DNA of 64,000 bases from Gemmatimonadota bacterium. GTDB taxonomy: Bacteria; Gemmatimonadota; Gemmatimonadetes; Longimicrobiales; Gaopeijiaceae. The stretch lies in assembly GCA_007121555.1 (NCBI GenBank), contig SKKH01000100.1:1-64000 (forward strand). Direction: 5' to 3'. Position numbers and translations under genes: made by a program. Within the stretch, counting starts at the first letter, position 1. Every line of letters begins with the position of its first letter. Below the pieces are notes generated by a model, which did not search any database, was not told where the DNA came from, and was given only the letters and a program-made list of their open reading frames with translations. Shown one piece after another: positions 25,454 through 33,738 of this stretch.

Positions 25454-26757
25454 CGGATCCCACGCCGAATACGAAGCCGGAGGTGGGGGACCCCGGTCCC
25501 CTCGGCCTCTTCGAGGGTTTCGGGGTCGAGATCGAATGGATGATCGTCGATTCGGAGTCCCTCGACATCCGGCCCTCGGGCGATCTCCTCCTTGGCGAGG
25601 ATGGAGAGGTGGAGAGGGGTCCCATGGCCTGGTCCAACGAGCTCGTCCTCCATGTGATCGAGGCGAAGACGAACGGCCCCGCGCCGACCCTCTACGGACT
25701 CGCCGAGGTCTTCCACGCAGAGGTCATGGAGGCGGAGCGCCGGCTGGAGCCCCTCGGTTGTCGGCTCCTGTCAGGGGGGGCGCACCCCTGGATGGAGCCG
25801 GCGCGGGACACGCGAATCTGGCCTCACGAGTACACCGAGGTCTATCGAGCCTTCGACCGCATCTTCGGGGTGCAGGGCCATGGATGGTCGAACCTCCAGT
25901 CCACCCATCTCAACCTTCCCTTCTCGGGAGATGAGGAGTTCGCTGCCCTCCACCAGGCCATCCGGCTCATCCTCCCACTCGTACCCGCGCTTTCTGCGGC
26001 TTCACCCGTGTTGGATGGTGTGGTTCAACCGAACCTGGACGAGCGGATGGATCGCTACCGCACCAACGCGGCGCGGGTTCCCTCGGTGTCCGGAGGCGTG
26101 ATTCCGGACCGGAGCCTCTCCCGGCGTGCCTACGAGACGGAGGTCCTGGCCGGCCTCTACCGAGACCTGGCGCCCCACGATCCCGAGGGCACCCTTCGCC
26201 ATGAGTGGGTGAACGCGCGGGGGGCCATCCCACGCTTCGAGCGGGGTGCCATCGAGATCCGGGTCATCGATGCGCAGGAGTCGCCGGTCATGGATCTGGC
26301 CATCCTGAAGTTGGTGGTGGCGTTGATCCGGCGGATTACGGCCGCGGGATTCGCCTCTTCCGACCCAACTGGCCGCTCGCCACTCGATCGGGTGTCCACG
26401 GAGGTGCTGAGGGAGGTGCTCGCGGACACGGTTCGCGACGCCGAGCGGGCTTCGCTGAATGGGGTTCGCAGGCGCGAGGCGATGGCCCCCCTTCTCGACG
26501 TTCTACAGATGGCTGATCTGCATCCTCGGGACGCCGGCGCGTTCTGGGCTGCGGGAGCCGAGGTGACCGGCGAAGACTCCACTGAACTCCGGACACTTCT
26601 CGACCAGGGACCGCTGGCTCGCCGGATTGTGAGGGCGCTGGGAACGAAAGGGGGGCGTGAGCTTCGGCCCGGCGATGCACCGGGGGAGGCCGTCCTCAGG
26701 AGCACGTGGAGAGGCGTGGGCGAAGCGCTGAGGGAGAACCGGCCGTTCGCACCGTGA
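25450..26757 (+). CDS. GCS2-type carboxylate-amine ligase
   Basis: The 435-residue protein starts at a GTG overlapping the previous stop. It belongs to the glutamate-cysteine ligase family 2 (YbdK-like) fold. Visible motifs are FGVEIEWMIVD (~26), NELVLHVIEAKTNGPAP (~63), HGWSNLQSTHLNLPF (~144) and RGAIPRFERGAIEIRVIDAQ with the acidic metal and ATP ligands (~260). GCS2 enzymes form an amide between a glutamate-like carboxylate and an amine using ATP. In operons with RimK-like ligases they are thought to make unusual peptides or tags and not glutathione; this was proposed, as I recall, by Iyer, Aravind and colleagues for amidoligase gene neighbourhoods. The next gene starts 10 bp after the stop. 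Confidence 0.9.
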   Translation: MTDPTPNTKPEVGDPGPLGLFEGFGVEIEWMIVDSESLDIRPSGDLLLGEDGEVERGPMAWSNELVLHVIEAKTNGPAPTLYGLAEVFHAEVMEAERRLEPLGCRLLSGGAHPWMEPARDTRIWPHEYTEVYRAFDRIFGVQGHGWSNLQSTHLNLPFSGDEEFAALHQAIRLILPLVPALSAASPVLDGVVQPNLDERMDRYRTNAARVPSVSGGVIPDRSLSRRAYETEVLAGLYRDLAPHDPEGTLRHEWVNARGAIPRFERGAIEIRVIDAQESPVMDLAILKLVVALIRRITAAGFASSDPTGRSPLDRVSTEVLREVLADTVRDAERASLNGVRRREAMAPLLDVLQMADLHPRDAGAFWAAGAEVTGEDSTELRTLLDQGPLARRIVRALGTKGGRELRPGDAPGEAVLRSTWRGVGEALRENRPFAP

Positions 26758-26767
26758 TGCGCGCTCC

Positions 26768-27478
26768 ATGACCTCGGCGCTGGTGGTGAGCTGCGAGCAC
26801 GGGGGGAACCACCTCCCTGCAGGATTCCCGAGGCCTGTGGAACTCCTTCGAGCGCTGGCCACCCATCGGGGGTGGGATCCAGGCGCCCTTCCACTCGCAC
26901 GTCTCCTGGCCTCTCGGCTCCGGGCTCCACTTCGATTCTCCTCCATGTCGCGGCTCGTGGTCGACCCGAACCGGTCCGAGGGACATGAAGAGCTCTTCTC
27001 GCAGTGGTCTCAAACGCTCCCCCTTCCCGAGCGTCGCCGGCTGGTGACTCACTACCATCGGAGTCATCGGCTTCGGGTTCGCAGGGCGGTCGAGGCGGCG
27101 TCGAATGAGGGACGGCGGCCGGTGGTGCATCTCGCGGTGCATACCTTCACACCCGTGCTGGACGGTGTCGAGCGCGAGGTGGACGTGGGAATCCTCTTCG
27201 ATCCGACGAGGGAGTTCGAAAGCAGGATCGCCCACGTGTGGCGAGCCGCGATCAGGACGAGGTGCCCTGAACTCAGGGTGTGCTTCAACGAGCCGTATGA
27301 TGGCCGTTCCGACGGCCTCACCTCTGCACTGCGTACGACCTTCGACGCGGAGGGAGGGCTGGAGTATGCCGGAATCGAACTCGAATTGAATCAGGCGCTG
27401 ATCGAGTCGGAGGGACGATTCCCCGACCCACTCGCCGCCGCGCTTGCGGACACCCTGAAACAGGTCCTGGGGGGATGA
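26768..27478 (+). CDS. N-formylglutamate amidohydrolase-like metallohydrolase
   Basis: The 236-residue protein matches the N-formylglutamate amidohydrolase family (HutG2/PF05013). It has LVVSCEHGGNHLP (residues ~5-17, zinc ligands), THRGWDPGALPLARLL, SRLVVDPNRS and THYHRSHRLRVRRAV, with GIELELNQALI (~205) near the end. Classic members deformylate N-formylglutamate in histidine degradation, but no hut gene is nearby. In this operon it more likely hydrolyses an amide on the product of the two ligases. It is the last gene of the operon, and its stop is only eight bases from the stop of the convergent truncated glucan synthase, leaving no room for a separate terminator. Confidence 0.9.
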   Translation: MTSALVVSCEHGGNHLPAGFPRPVELLRALATHRGWDPGALPLARLLASRLRAPLRFSSMSRLVVDPNRSEGHEELFSQWSQTLPLPERRRLVTHYHRSHRLRVRRAVEAASNEGRRPVVHLAVHTFTPVLDGVEREVDVGILFDPTREFESRIAHVWRAAIRTRCPELRVCFNEPYDGRSDGLTSALRTTFDAEGGLEYAGIELELNQALIESEGRFPDPLAAALADTLKQVLGG

Positions 27479-27485
27479 TGTACCG

Positions 27486-30400
27486 CTAACCCCGCGGGAG
27501 CCGGTCCTGAAGCAGGGGCTCGGCGGACTTCACCCTCGGGTCGGAGTGGAAGCGGCTGCGCCACACGCCCCCCGTCAGGGCATTGGCCAGCGCCACCATG
27601 CCCATGCCGATGTGGTGCGCCATGTAGGTCCGCACCAGGCCATGGGACCCATCCCCATCGCGACGGGTGAAGTCCAGGGCGTCGCGGAAGCCGTAGGGGC
27701 CCAGCGCGTTCAGGTCCTCCAGTTCCGCCAGGTTCTCCATGGAGGTGTCGGGATCCACGGCCAGCGCCAATAGCGATGCGTAGGGGGCGATGACCAGATC
27801 CTGGCCCATGCCCCGTTTCAGGGCCAGGTCGGGCACCCCGAAGGCCCGGTACTGGTACGTGAGCTCCCGGTCCCGGAGGTTGTAGGCACTTTCGCTCATT
27901 CCCCACGGCACCCCGCGGTCCTTCCCGTAGGAGATCTGTCGCTGCACCGCGGTCTCCTCCCCCCGACGAAGCACGGTGTCGGGGTAGGAGTGCATGAGGA
28001 GGCTCGGCAGGAGATACTCGAGGATGCCTCCGCTCCAGGACACCAGGGCACCCTTCCCTCCTCCGGTGCGGGTCAGAGTGCGTCCCAGGCGGAACCAGTG
28101 TTCGACGGGAGCGTCGTTCAGCGAAGCGGCTACGAATGAGGCCAGTCTCGCCTCTGAGGCCAGCAGATCGCAGGAGGAGGGATCGAGGCTGAACTCGTCC
28201 TGGTTCCAACCTGTGGAGAAGCGCTTCCGGTCGAGGTCGAAGAGGAAGGTGAAGTCGGTCTCCACTATGATGGCCTCGGCCCTGGCCGCCAGGGCCTCCA
28301 GACGTCGGACCCGCGCCGCTGCCTTCGGGCAGGTGGCTGCCGCCACGCGGAGTGGCACCCCGTCCTTTCGTTTTCTCCTCGCTTCTTCCTCTTCGCCCGC
28401 ATCGTCCCACCCAGGGGAGGTCCCCCTCGTGGCGACTCGAGTCCGATCCAGGCTTCGCCGGAGCCAGGGCTCGACCTCGCTCTGAAGCCCCTCGCCCACA
28501 TCGGACTGATTCAGCAGGCGAAGGGCCTCCTCGAGACAAGGGGCCACTCCGATCCGGGCGGCGGGCGTGAGGCCGTCCTCCACCGCCTTGGAGAGTGTGG
28601 TGAGGGCCTCGTCCAGGAGGGCCTCGACCTCGCGTCCCGCATTCCGCTCTCCCTTCGAGCCGGCCTCCAGGTGCAGTTGGACCCGTCCCTGCGCCAACTC
28701 CACCTCCGCCATGGTGGCCTCCCACTCCAATGGCGAGCGCTCCGGCTCATCGACCAGCGTGAGCAGCCCTTGCCGCAGCGCCATCAGGTGCCCGACCAGG
28801 TTCCCGCTGTCCACGGTGGAGACGTAGGCAGGCTCCAGCACGCGCAGGGACGTCAGATCGTACCAGTTGTAGAAGTGGCCTCGGTACCGGGAAAGTCGGT
28901 CCAGCGTTTCAAAGGCTCGCTCCAGGCGCTCCAGCATGGGATCCAACGCCAGGAGGCCCAGGTCCCGGGCACTCATGGTGGAGAGGAGTTGCAGGCCGAT
29001 GTTCGTGGGAGAGGTGCGGTGCGCCACCACGGGGTGCGGATCCTCCTGGAATTGGGCCGGCGCCAGCCAGTGCGTCTCCTCGCAGGCGAAGCGCTCGAAG
29101 TAGTTCCAGTGGAGGATCGCGTACTGCATTGCCTGCGCTCGCCGACCTCGCGGAAGCCGCCGATCCGGACCCACGGGCTGGACCCCCACCTGGTGTGCCA
29201 CCACCGGGGCCGCGATCCAGAGGATGAGGATGGGGGCCGCGGAGAGCAGTGCCACGATCCGCTCCGAGCTTCCTTCCACCACCGCCAGGCCCACGAGCAG
29301 GATCATGACCCCGGCGGCCAGGGCGATGGCAGGAAGCATCGGCCGGATGATGGATGGCAGGTCGTCGGCGGAGTTGCGCTCCGACCGGGAGAAGGATGTC
29401 CACTCCAGGAGATTTCGCCGGGAGATCCCGAGCCGCCAGAGTGTGCGGAGGACGGCATCGGCGGAAACCCAGGCCTGGTGGGGCAGGAAGGCCACGGTGA
29501 GCACGAGCTGCCTGCATCCCGCCCAGATGTCTCGGGCCAGGGCCGCGTAATGGGCTCGCTTGGCCCCCTTCGGCGGTGGACGAATGAACTCGGGAAGAAG
29601 CCCGAAGATCCAGGGAGCGACCAGCACCCCGAGCCCGAGGAGCGTCCAGAGGGCCGCGGACCCCGGGAGCACGGTCCAGCCTGCCACGAGAAAGACGACC
29701 AGAGCGATCTCCACCAGGCTCCGGCGGAGATTGTCGACCATCTTCCATCGTGAGATGCGAGTCAGGGAAGTCTTTTCCACGCCCTCCGCTCCCGGTGCCC
29801 GGGGGGCCAGGTGCGGAAGGAGCTGCCAGTCCCCGCGAATCCAGCGGTGTTTCCTCCGGGTGAAGCTCAGGTACTCGCCAGGGTAGGCGTCGTAGATCGT
29901 CACTCCGGTAAGGAGTCCGACACGGGCGTGATTCCCTTCGATCAGATCGTGGGAGAGGAGTGTGTTCTCGCGGAAGCGTCTCTCGGTGGCCGCGCGGAAG
30001 GCGTCCACATCGTAGATCCCCTTCCCTGTGAAGCTCCCCTCACCATAGAGGCCCCGGTAGAGGTCGGAGACCGCGGTGGTATAGGGGTCCACACCTGGAT
30101 CCGTCGTCCGCACCATCGCAAACGTCGAGCGGAGGGCACTGGGCAGGGTGATTTCCACGCGGGGCTGGAGCGCGCCATAGCCTCGGACCACTCTCCCCGC
30201 CTCGGGGTCGTAGACGGGTCGGTTGAGGGGATGGGACAGGGCTCCTATGAATTGCGCCGCAGCTTCCCTGGGCAGAGCGGTGTCGGCGTCGAGTGTGATG
30301 ACGTAACGGACCTCCTCCAGGAGCTGGGCGTCCCCCAGCGTCAGAGTGAAATCGGCCGTCTCGCCTCGGAGGAAGCGGTTGAACTCGAGTAGTGCACCCC

Positions 30401-31997
30401 GCCTCCGCTCCCAGCCCATCCACACCGATTCTGAAGTATTCCACCGTCGGGGACGGTGGAGGAGGAAGAAGGGGCCGGTGTCGCCATCGCCATGGAGGGT
30501 GTTGAGGTGCTCGATCCCCTCCCGGGCGGCATCCAGGATAGAGGCGTCCTCGGGCATGTGCTCCGAGGGGGCGTCCACGAAGTCGGAGAGGATCCCGAAG
30601 TGGAGGGCTGGATCCCGGTTCGTCAGGAACTGGATCTCCAGGTGTTCCAGGGCCTGGCGGACACCGTCAGGGCTTTCCAGGAGGGCAGGGACCACCACTG
30701 CGGTCCTGAATTCCGTGGGAATTCCATCCTCGCCTGGAAATTCCAGAGAGGGAAGGGGGCGAGCCGGAAGGAAGTGGGGGGCGAGTTGGCCCATCGTGCG
30801 GACGGCGATGTCGCTGGCTGGGATCAGCGCCAGGAGGAAGATCAGGATGCCCCACTCCCCCGAGCCCGACAACCAGGGAATGAGTGCCAGCGCGAGGGCG
30901 GTTCCCCCCACCAGGCCGCTGCCCAGCGCGATGTCGGGATGCCGCAGGACCCAGCGGTGGACTCGTTCCAGAAACGCAGGTCGATACCCGAACTCGGCCT
31001 CCAGCCGACTCCGGCCGTCGTCGATGAGCCAGAATCCCACGTGGCCCTGTCGCGACGGCTTCCCCTCTTCGAGGGCCTCCCGGGCCAGCTCCACCGCACG
31101 ACCCGCCACCTCCGGTTCAGGGGTGCGGGTCCGCCTGGCGATCCGGTCCACCACCTGCCGGTACCGGTCCCGGGTCTCGAAGGTCATCTCGACATGGGTT
31201 CCCGAGGGATCCAGGCGGAGTTCGGACTCCGTCCGGCTCTGTCCCTCCACGAAGCTCTCCCAGTCGAGTCGGCCCACCTTCCGGAGGCTGATGATGCTGT
31301 TGGCCATGATGACGGTGGTACGCTCCATCTGCTCGGGACCCAGAGCCTCTCCCGCCTCTGCGCCGACCCCTTCGTCCAGTCGGGACACCGTACGAAGGGC
31401 CATCCGCCGGACGCTCTCCAGGAGCGCGAGTCGGAGCATGGCCGGCAGGGCCCATAGCTCTCCAATCCGCAGAGCGGCCTGTTCCTGGAAAGCTGCGATG
31501 AAGAGTTCCAGGGTCTCCGGGTCCACCCGTCCCTCGGTGTGGGAGACGAGCACGACGCAGAGCTCATAGACCCGGGGGTATCCCGTCAGATCTCCACTTC
31601 GCGTCTCTGGGAGCTCGTCAAAGAGGCGGAGTGGAAGACTTTCGGACGCCTCCCTGAGGTGCTCTCGCAGGATCTCCATGTTGTCCAGGAGCCATGCACC
31701 GGCGGGCCCGACATCGGCCTGCCGACCCACAGCCTCCGAGACCCGGGAATGGGCCTTCCAGAGGATGTCAGCGGTGCTCCGAAGACGCCGCAGGAGTCGA
31801 GCCCCCGGTGGGAACATTCGTCGGGCCGGGAGATCCCACTCCTGCTCCTGCCCCAGCGTCCGAGCTCGATCCACCAGGTGTTCGAGGCCCAGGAGCTCTC
31901 CGCGAACCGGTCCCCCAGGGAGGTCCTCCGAGTCGGGAAGAAGGCCTGGGATGCGGACCGTGATCGAACTGAAGAAGCGGTGGAGGAGTCGGCGCAT
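27486..31997 (-). CDS. Cyclic beta-1,2-glucan synthase paralog, truncated, no GH94 domain
   Basis: The 1503-residue protein is closely related to the full copy at 13661-22576. It keeps the N-terminal region, the GT84 transferase (VRYVITLDADTALP, HRWIRGDWQLLP), the membrane helices and the glycoamylase-like region to MAHHIGMGMVALANAL. It ends at DRLPRG, where the full copy continues for ~1400 residues with GH94. It also lacks ~75 residues near position 210, where SRLDE is joined directly to a stretch leading to VIMANSI. Both losses preserve the frame. Some segments are almost identical in DNA to the full copy (see 28813-28907), others are clearly diverged. It might still polymerise glucan but could not trim chain length. 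The 3' end abuts the operon at 26768-27478. Confidence 0.9.
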   Translation of the reverse strand: MRRLLHRFFSSITVRIPGLLPDSEDLPGGPVRGELLGLEHLVDRARTLGQEQEWDLPARRMFPPGARLLRRLRSTADILWKAHSRVSEAVGRQADVGPAGAWLLDNMEILREHLREASESLPLRLFDELPETRSGDLTGYPRVYELCVVLVSHTEGRVDPETLELFIAAFQEQAALRIGELWALPAMLRLALLESVRRMALRTVSRLDEGVGAEAGEALGPEQMERTTVIMANSIISLRKVGRLDWESFVEGQSRTESELRLDPSGTHVEMTFETRDRYRQVVDRIARRTRTPEPEVAGRAVELAREALEEGKPSRQGHVGFWLIDDGRSRLEAEFGYRPAFLERVHRWVLRHPDIALGSGLVGGTALALALIPWLSGSGEWGILIFLLALIPASDIAVRTMGQLAPHFLPARPLPSLEFPGEDGIPTEFRTAVVVPALLESPDGVRQALEHLEIQFLTNRDPALHFGILSDFVDAPSEHMPEDASILDAAREGIEHLNTLHGDGDTGPFFLLHRPRRWNTSESVWMGWERRRGALLEFNRFLRGETADFTLTLGDAQLLEEVRYVITLDADTALPREAAAQFIGALSHPLNRPVYDPEAGRVVRGYGALQPRVEITLPSALRSTFAMVRTTDPGVDPYTTAVSDLYRGLYGEGSFTGKGIYDVDAFRAATERRFRENTLLSHDLIEGNHARVGLLTGVTIYDAYPGEYLSFTRRKHRWIRGDWQLLPHLAPRAPGAEGVEKTSLTRISRWKMVDNLRRSLVEIALVVFLVAGWTVLPGSAALWTLLGLGVLVAPWIFGLLPEFIRPPPKGAKRAHYAALARDIWAGCRQLVLTVAFLPHQAWVSADAVLRTLWRLGISRRNLLEWTSFSRSERNSADDLPSIIRPMLPAIALAAGVMILLVGLAVVEGSSERIVALLSAAPILILWIAAPVVAHQVGVQPVGPDRRLPRGRRAQAMQYAILHWNYFERFACEETHWLAPAQFQEDPHPVVAHRTSPTNIGLQLLSTMSARDLGLLALDPMLERLERAFETLDRLSRYRGHFYNWYDLTSLRVLEPAYVSTVDSGNLVGHLMALRQGLLTLVDEPERSPLEWEATMAEVELAQGRVQLHLEAGSKGERNAGREVEALLDEALTTLSKAVEDGLTPAARIGVAPCLEEALRLLNQSDVGEGLQSEVEPWLRRSLDRTRVATRGTSPGWDDAGEEEEARRKRKDGVPLRVAAATCPKAAARVRRLEALAARAEAIIVETDFTFLFDLDRKRFSTGWNQDEFSLDPSSCDLLASEARLASFVAASLNDAPVEHWFRLGRTLTRTGGGKGALVSWSGGILEYLLPSLLMHSYPDTVLRRGEETAVQRQISYGKDRGVPWGMSESAYNLRDRELTYQYRAFGVPDLALKRGMGQDLVIAPYASLLALAVDPDTSMENLAELEDLNALGPYGFRDALDFTRRDGDGSHGLVRTYMAHHIGMGMVALANALTGGVWRSRFHSDPRVKSAEPLLQDRLPRG

Positions 31998-32358
31998 GGA
32001 GACCGGGTGTGGGAGGGCCGGAGGCTGCGGTCACGGATCGAGACCGGGGCTGGGGCCGGAGTCGAGGCCTGGGTCGGGCGCGGGGTTGGAGGTTGAATGC
32101 CAGCCTTCGCCGGGAGCCCGAACGGACCGACGGTCCGTCGTCTGGAATCCTGAACCGGAGCGAAGGGTCGGTGGTACTCGATCCCGAATCGACGTCTGTG
32201 GCCGATTCACCTCCCGCCCCATGCACCCCCGCTGTCCGACCGGGGGTGTCCACCATTCAATTTCCGGCCCTTCATGTCAATGTCTCCCGACACGGGGTTG
32301 CGCCTCGGACGCCGTTCCTGAGTCCGTTCCCCTGCCCGGGAGCGCCGTCTGGAACCGC
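31998..32358. other. Intergenic region upstream of the truncated glucan synthase
   Basis: No credible gene in 361 bp. The sequence resembles the region upstream of the full-length synthase. It also contains TCATGTCAATGTCTCC (32272-32287), identical to the start region of the C39-like gene (23141-23156). This suggests that the duplicated block once included the divergent promoter and the start of that peptidase gene. No open continuation of the peptidase is seen here. Confidence 0.55.
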
Positions 32359-33702
32359 TCAGGTCCGGAGGAGTTCCCGAGAAGCGGACGCCGTCCCTCC
32401 GCAGCACCCCGCCTCCGGCAGGTCCGAGGAGCAGACCCCGGTTTCGGGAAGGGTGAGTCGGACCTCCCGGGCCGACGCCATGTCTCCTGTGAGGCCCGCC
32501 ACCACGGAGCGGACCTGCTCGTAGCCCGTGAGCATGAGAAAGGTGGGCGCTCGACCGTAACTCTTCATCCCCACGACATACGCGTCTGGCTCGGGGTGCT
32601 TCAGCTCCTCATAGCCGTGGGGGCGGACGGTCCCGCAGCTGTGCAGGTTCGGATCGATCATGGGGGCCAAGCGAACGGGAGCCTCCAGCGAGGGGTCGAG
32701 CTCGATGCGCAGCTCCCGAAGGAGAGAGAGGTCGGGCCTGAAGCCGGTGGTGGCCACAATCCGGTCCACCGATCGGATGAGCCGATCTCCTTCTCCCTGG
32801 ATCTCTAGCCGTCCGTCTCCGTCGGTGTGCACGGACTGGGTCCGGAAGCTCGTTACGAACGCCACCTGACCTGAGTCGACGAGGCCCTTGAGCCGGGCCC
32901 CCAGCTTTCCCCTTGCGGGAAGGGCATCCCGCGTGCCTCCACCGAACATGAGCCCGGGCTCGTCGCGCCGGACGGCCCACAGGACCTCGGTCGTCGGCTC
33001 AGCCTCGCGAAGCCGAACCAGGTCCAGAATCACGTTGAAGGCGGAATGCCCACTGCCGATCACGAGAATCCGACGTCCGGCATACTCCTCGCGGTCCCGG
33101 GCGAGGACATCGGGGATCCCGTAGTCGATCCGGTCGTCGTGCTCCTGTTCGCCGGGCACGGGGAGTCCGCCGGCGCCGATGGGGTTGGGGGTCGTCCAGG
33201 TTCCCGAGGCGTCGATCACCGCCCGGACCAGGCACCGTTCTGTGATTCCGTCCGCCCCGCGGGTGATCACCTGGAAGGGGGTGTCGCTCCGACCCGAGTT
33301 CTTCACCTTGTCCATTCCCTGCCGGGAGACGCCCACGACGGTGCGTCGAAACCGGATGTGGGGTCGGAGGGCGGGGTGGTCGCCGAGGGGCTCGAGAAGC
33401 ACTTCCACCAACTCCCTTCCAGTGGGCAGGTGCTCCGGATCGGGTCGTGCCCATCCCTGTCTCTGCAGGAGGCCTGCGGCCACCGGATCGATCAGATACT
33501 TCCAGGGAGAGAAGAGTCGGACGTGGCTCCACTCCCGGACGCTGGTCCCCACCGTGGGACCCGCCTCGAAGAGGAGCGGAGTCTCTCCGGCTTCCAGCAG
33601 GTGGGCTGCGGCGACGAGGCCGATGGGCCCGGCCCCGATCACCGCCACCGGGAGGGAGGAGGTGGAAGCGGGAGGTCTCGGGCGATGGGAGTTCGTGGAC
33701 AT
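32359..33702 (-). CDS. FAD-dependent oxidoreductase with Cys-rich C-terminus (ArsO-like)
   Basis: The 447-residue flavoprotein has a Rossmann FAD motif at residues 18-32 (VAVIGAGPIGLVAAAHLL) and a second dinucleotide motif near 213 (RRILVIGSGHSAFNVILD). VATTGFRPDLSLLREL (~330) is the FAD-contacting ATG-type strand. The tail contains ETGVCSSDLPEAGCCGG, a cluster of cysteines that could bind a thiophilic metal or metalloid. Similar proteins in arsenic clusters are called ArsO-like flavin monooxygenases; that name rests on memory and is not proven here. It follows the MarR gene by 36 bp on the same strand and is probably co-transcribed. The substrate is unknown. Confidence 0.8.
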   Translation of the reverse strand: MSTNSHRPRPPASTSSLPVAVIGAGPIGLVAAAHLLEAGETPLLFEAGPTVGTSVREWSHVRLFSPWKYLIDPVAAGLLQRQGWARPDPEHLPTGRELVEVLLEPLGDHPALRPHIRFRRTVVGVSRQGMDKVKNSGRSDTPFQVITRGADGITERCLVRAVIDASGTWTTPNPIGAGGLPVPGEQEHDDRIDYGIPDVLARDREEYAGRRILVIGSGHSAFNVILDLVRLREAEPTTEVLWAVRRDEPGLMFGGGTRDALPARGKLGARLKGLVDSGQVAFVTSFRTQSVHTDGDGRLEIQGEGDRLIRSVDRIVATTGFRPDLSLLRELRIELDPSLEAPVRLAPMIDPNLHSCGTVRPHGYEELKHPEPDAYVVGMKSYGRAPTFLMLTGYEQVRSVVAGLTGDMASAREVRLTLPETGVCSSDLPEAGCCGGTASASRELLRT

Positions 33703-33738
33703 GGTCGCGTAGTGAGTCGTCGGAGGAATGGTTCGGGG

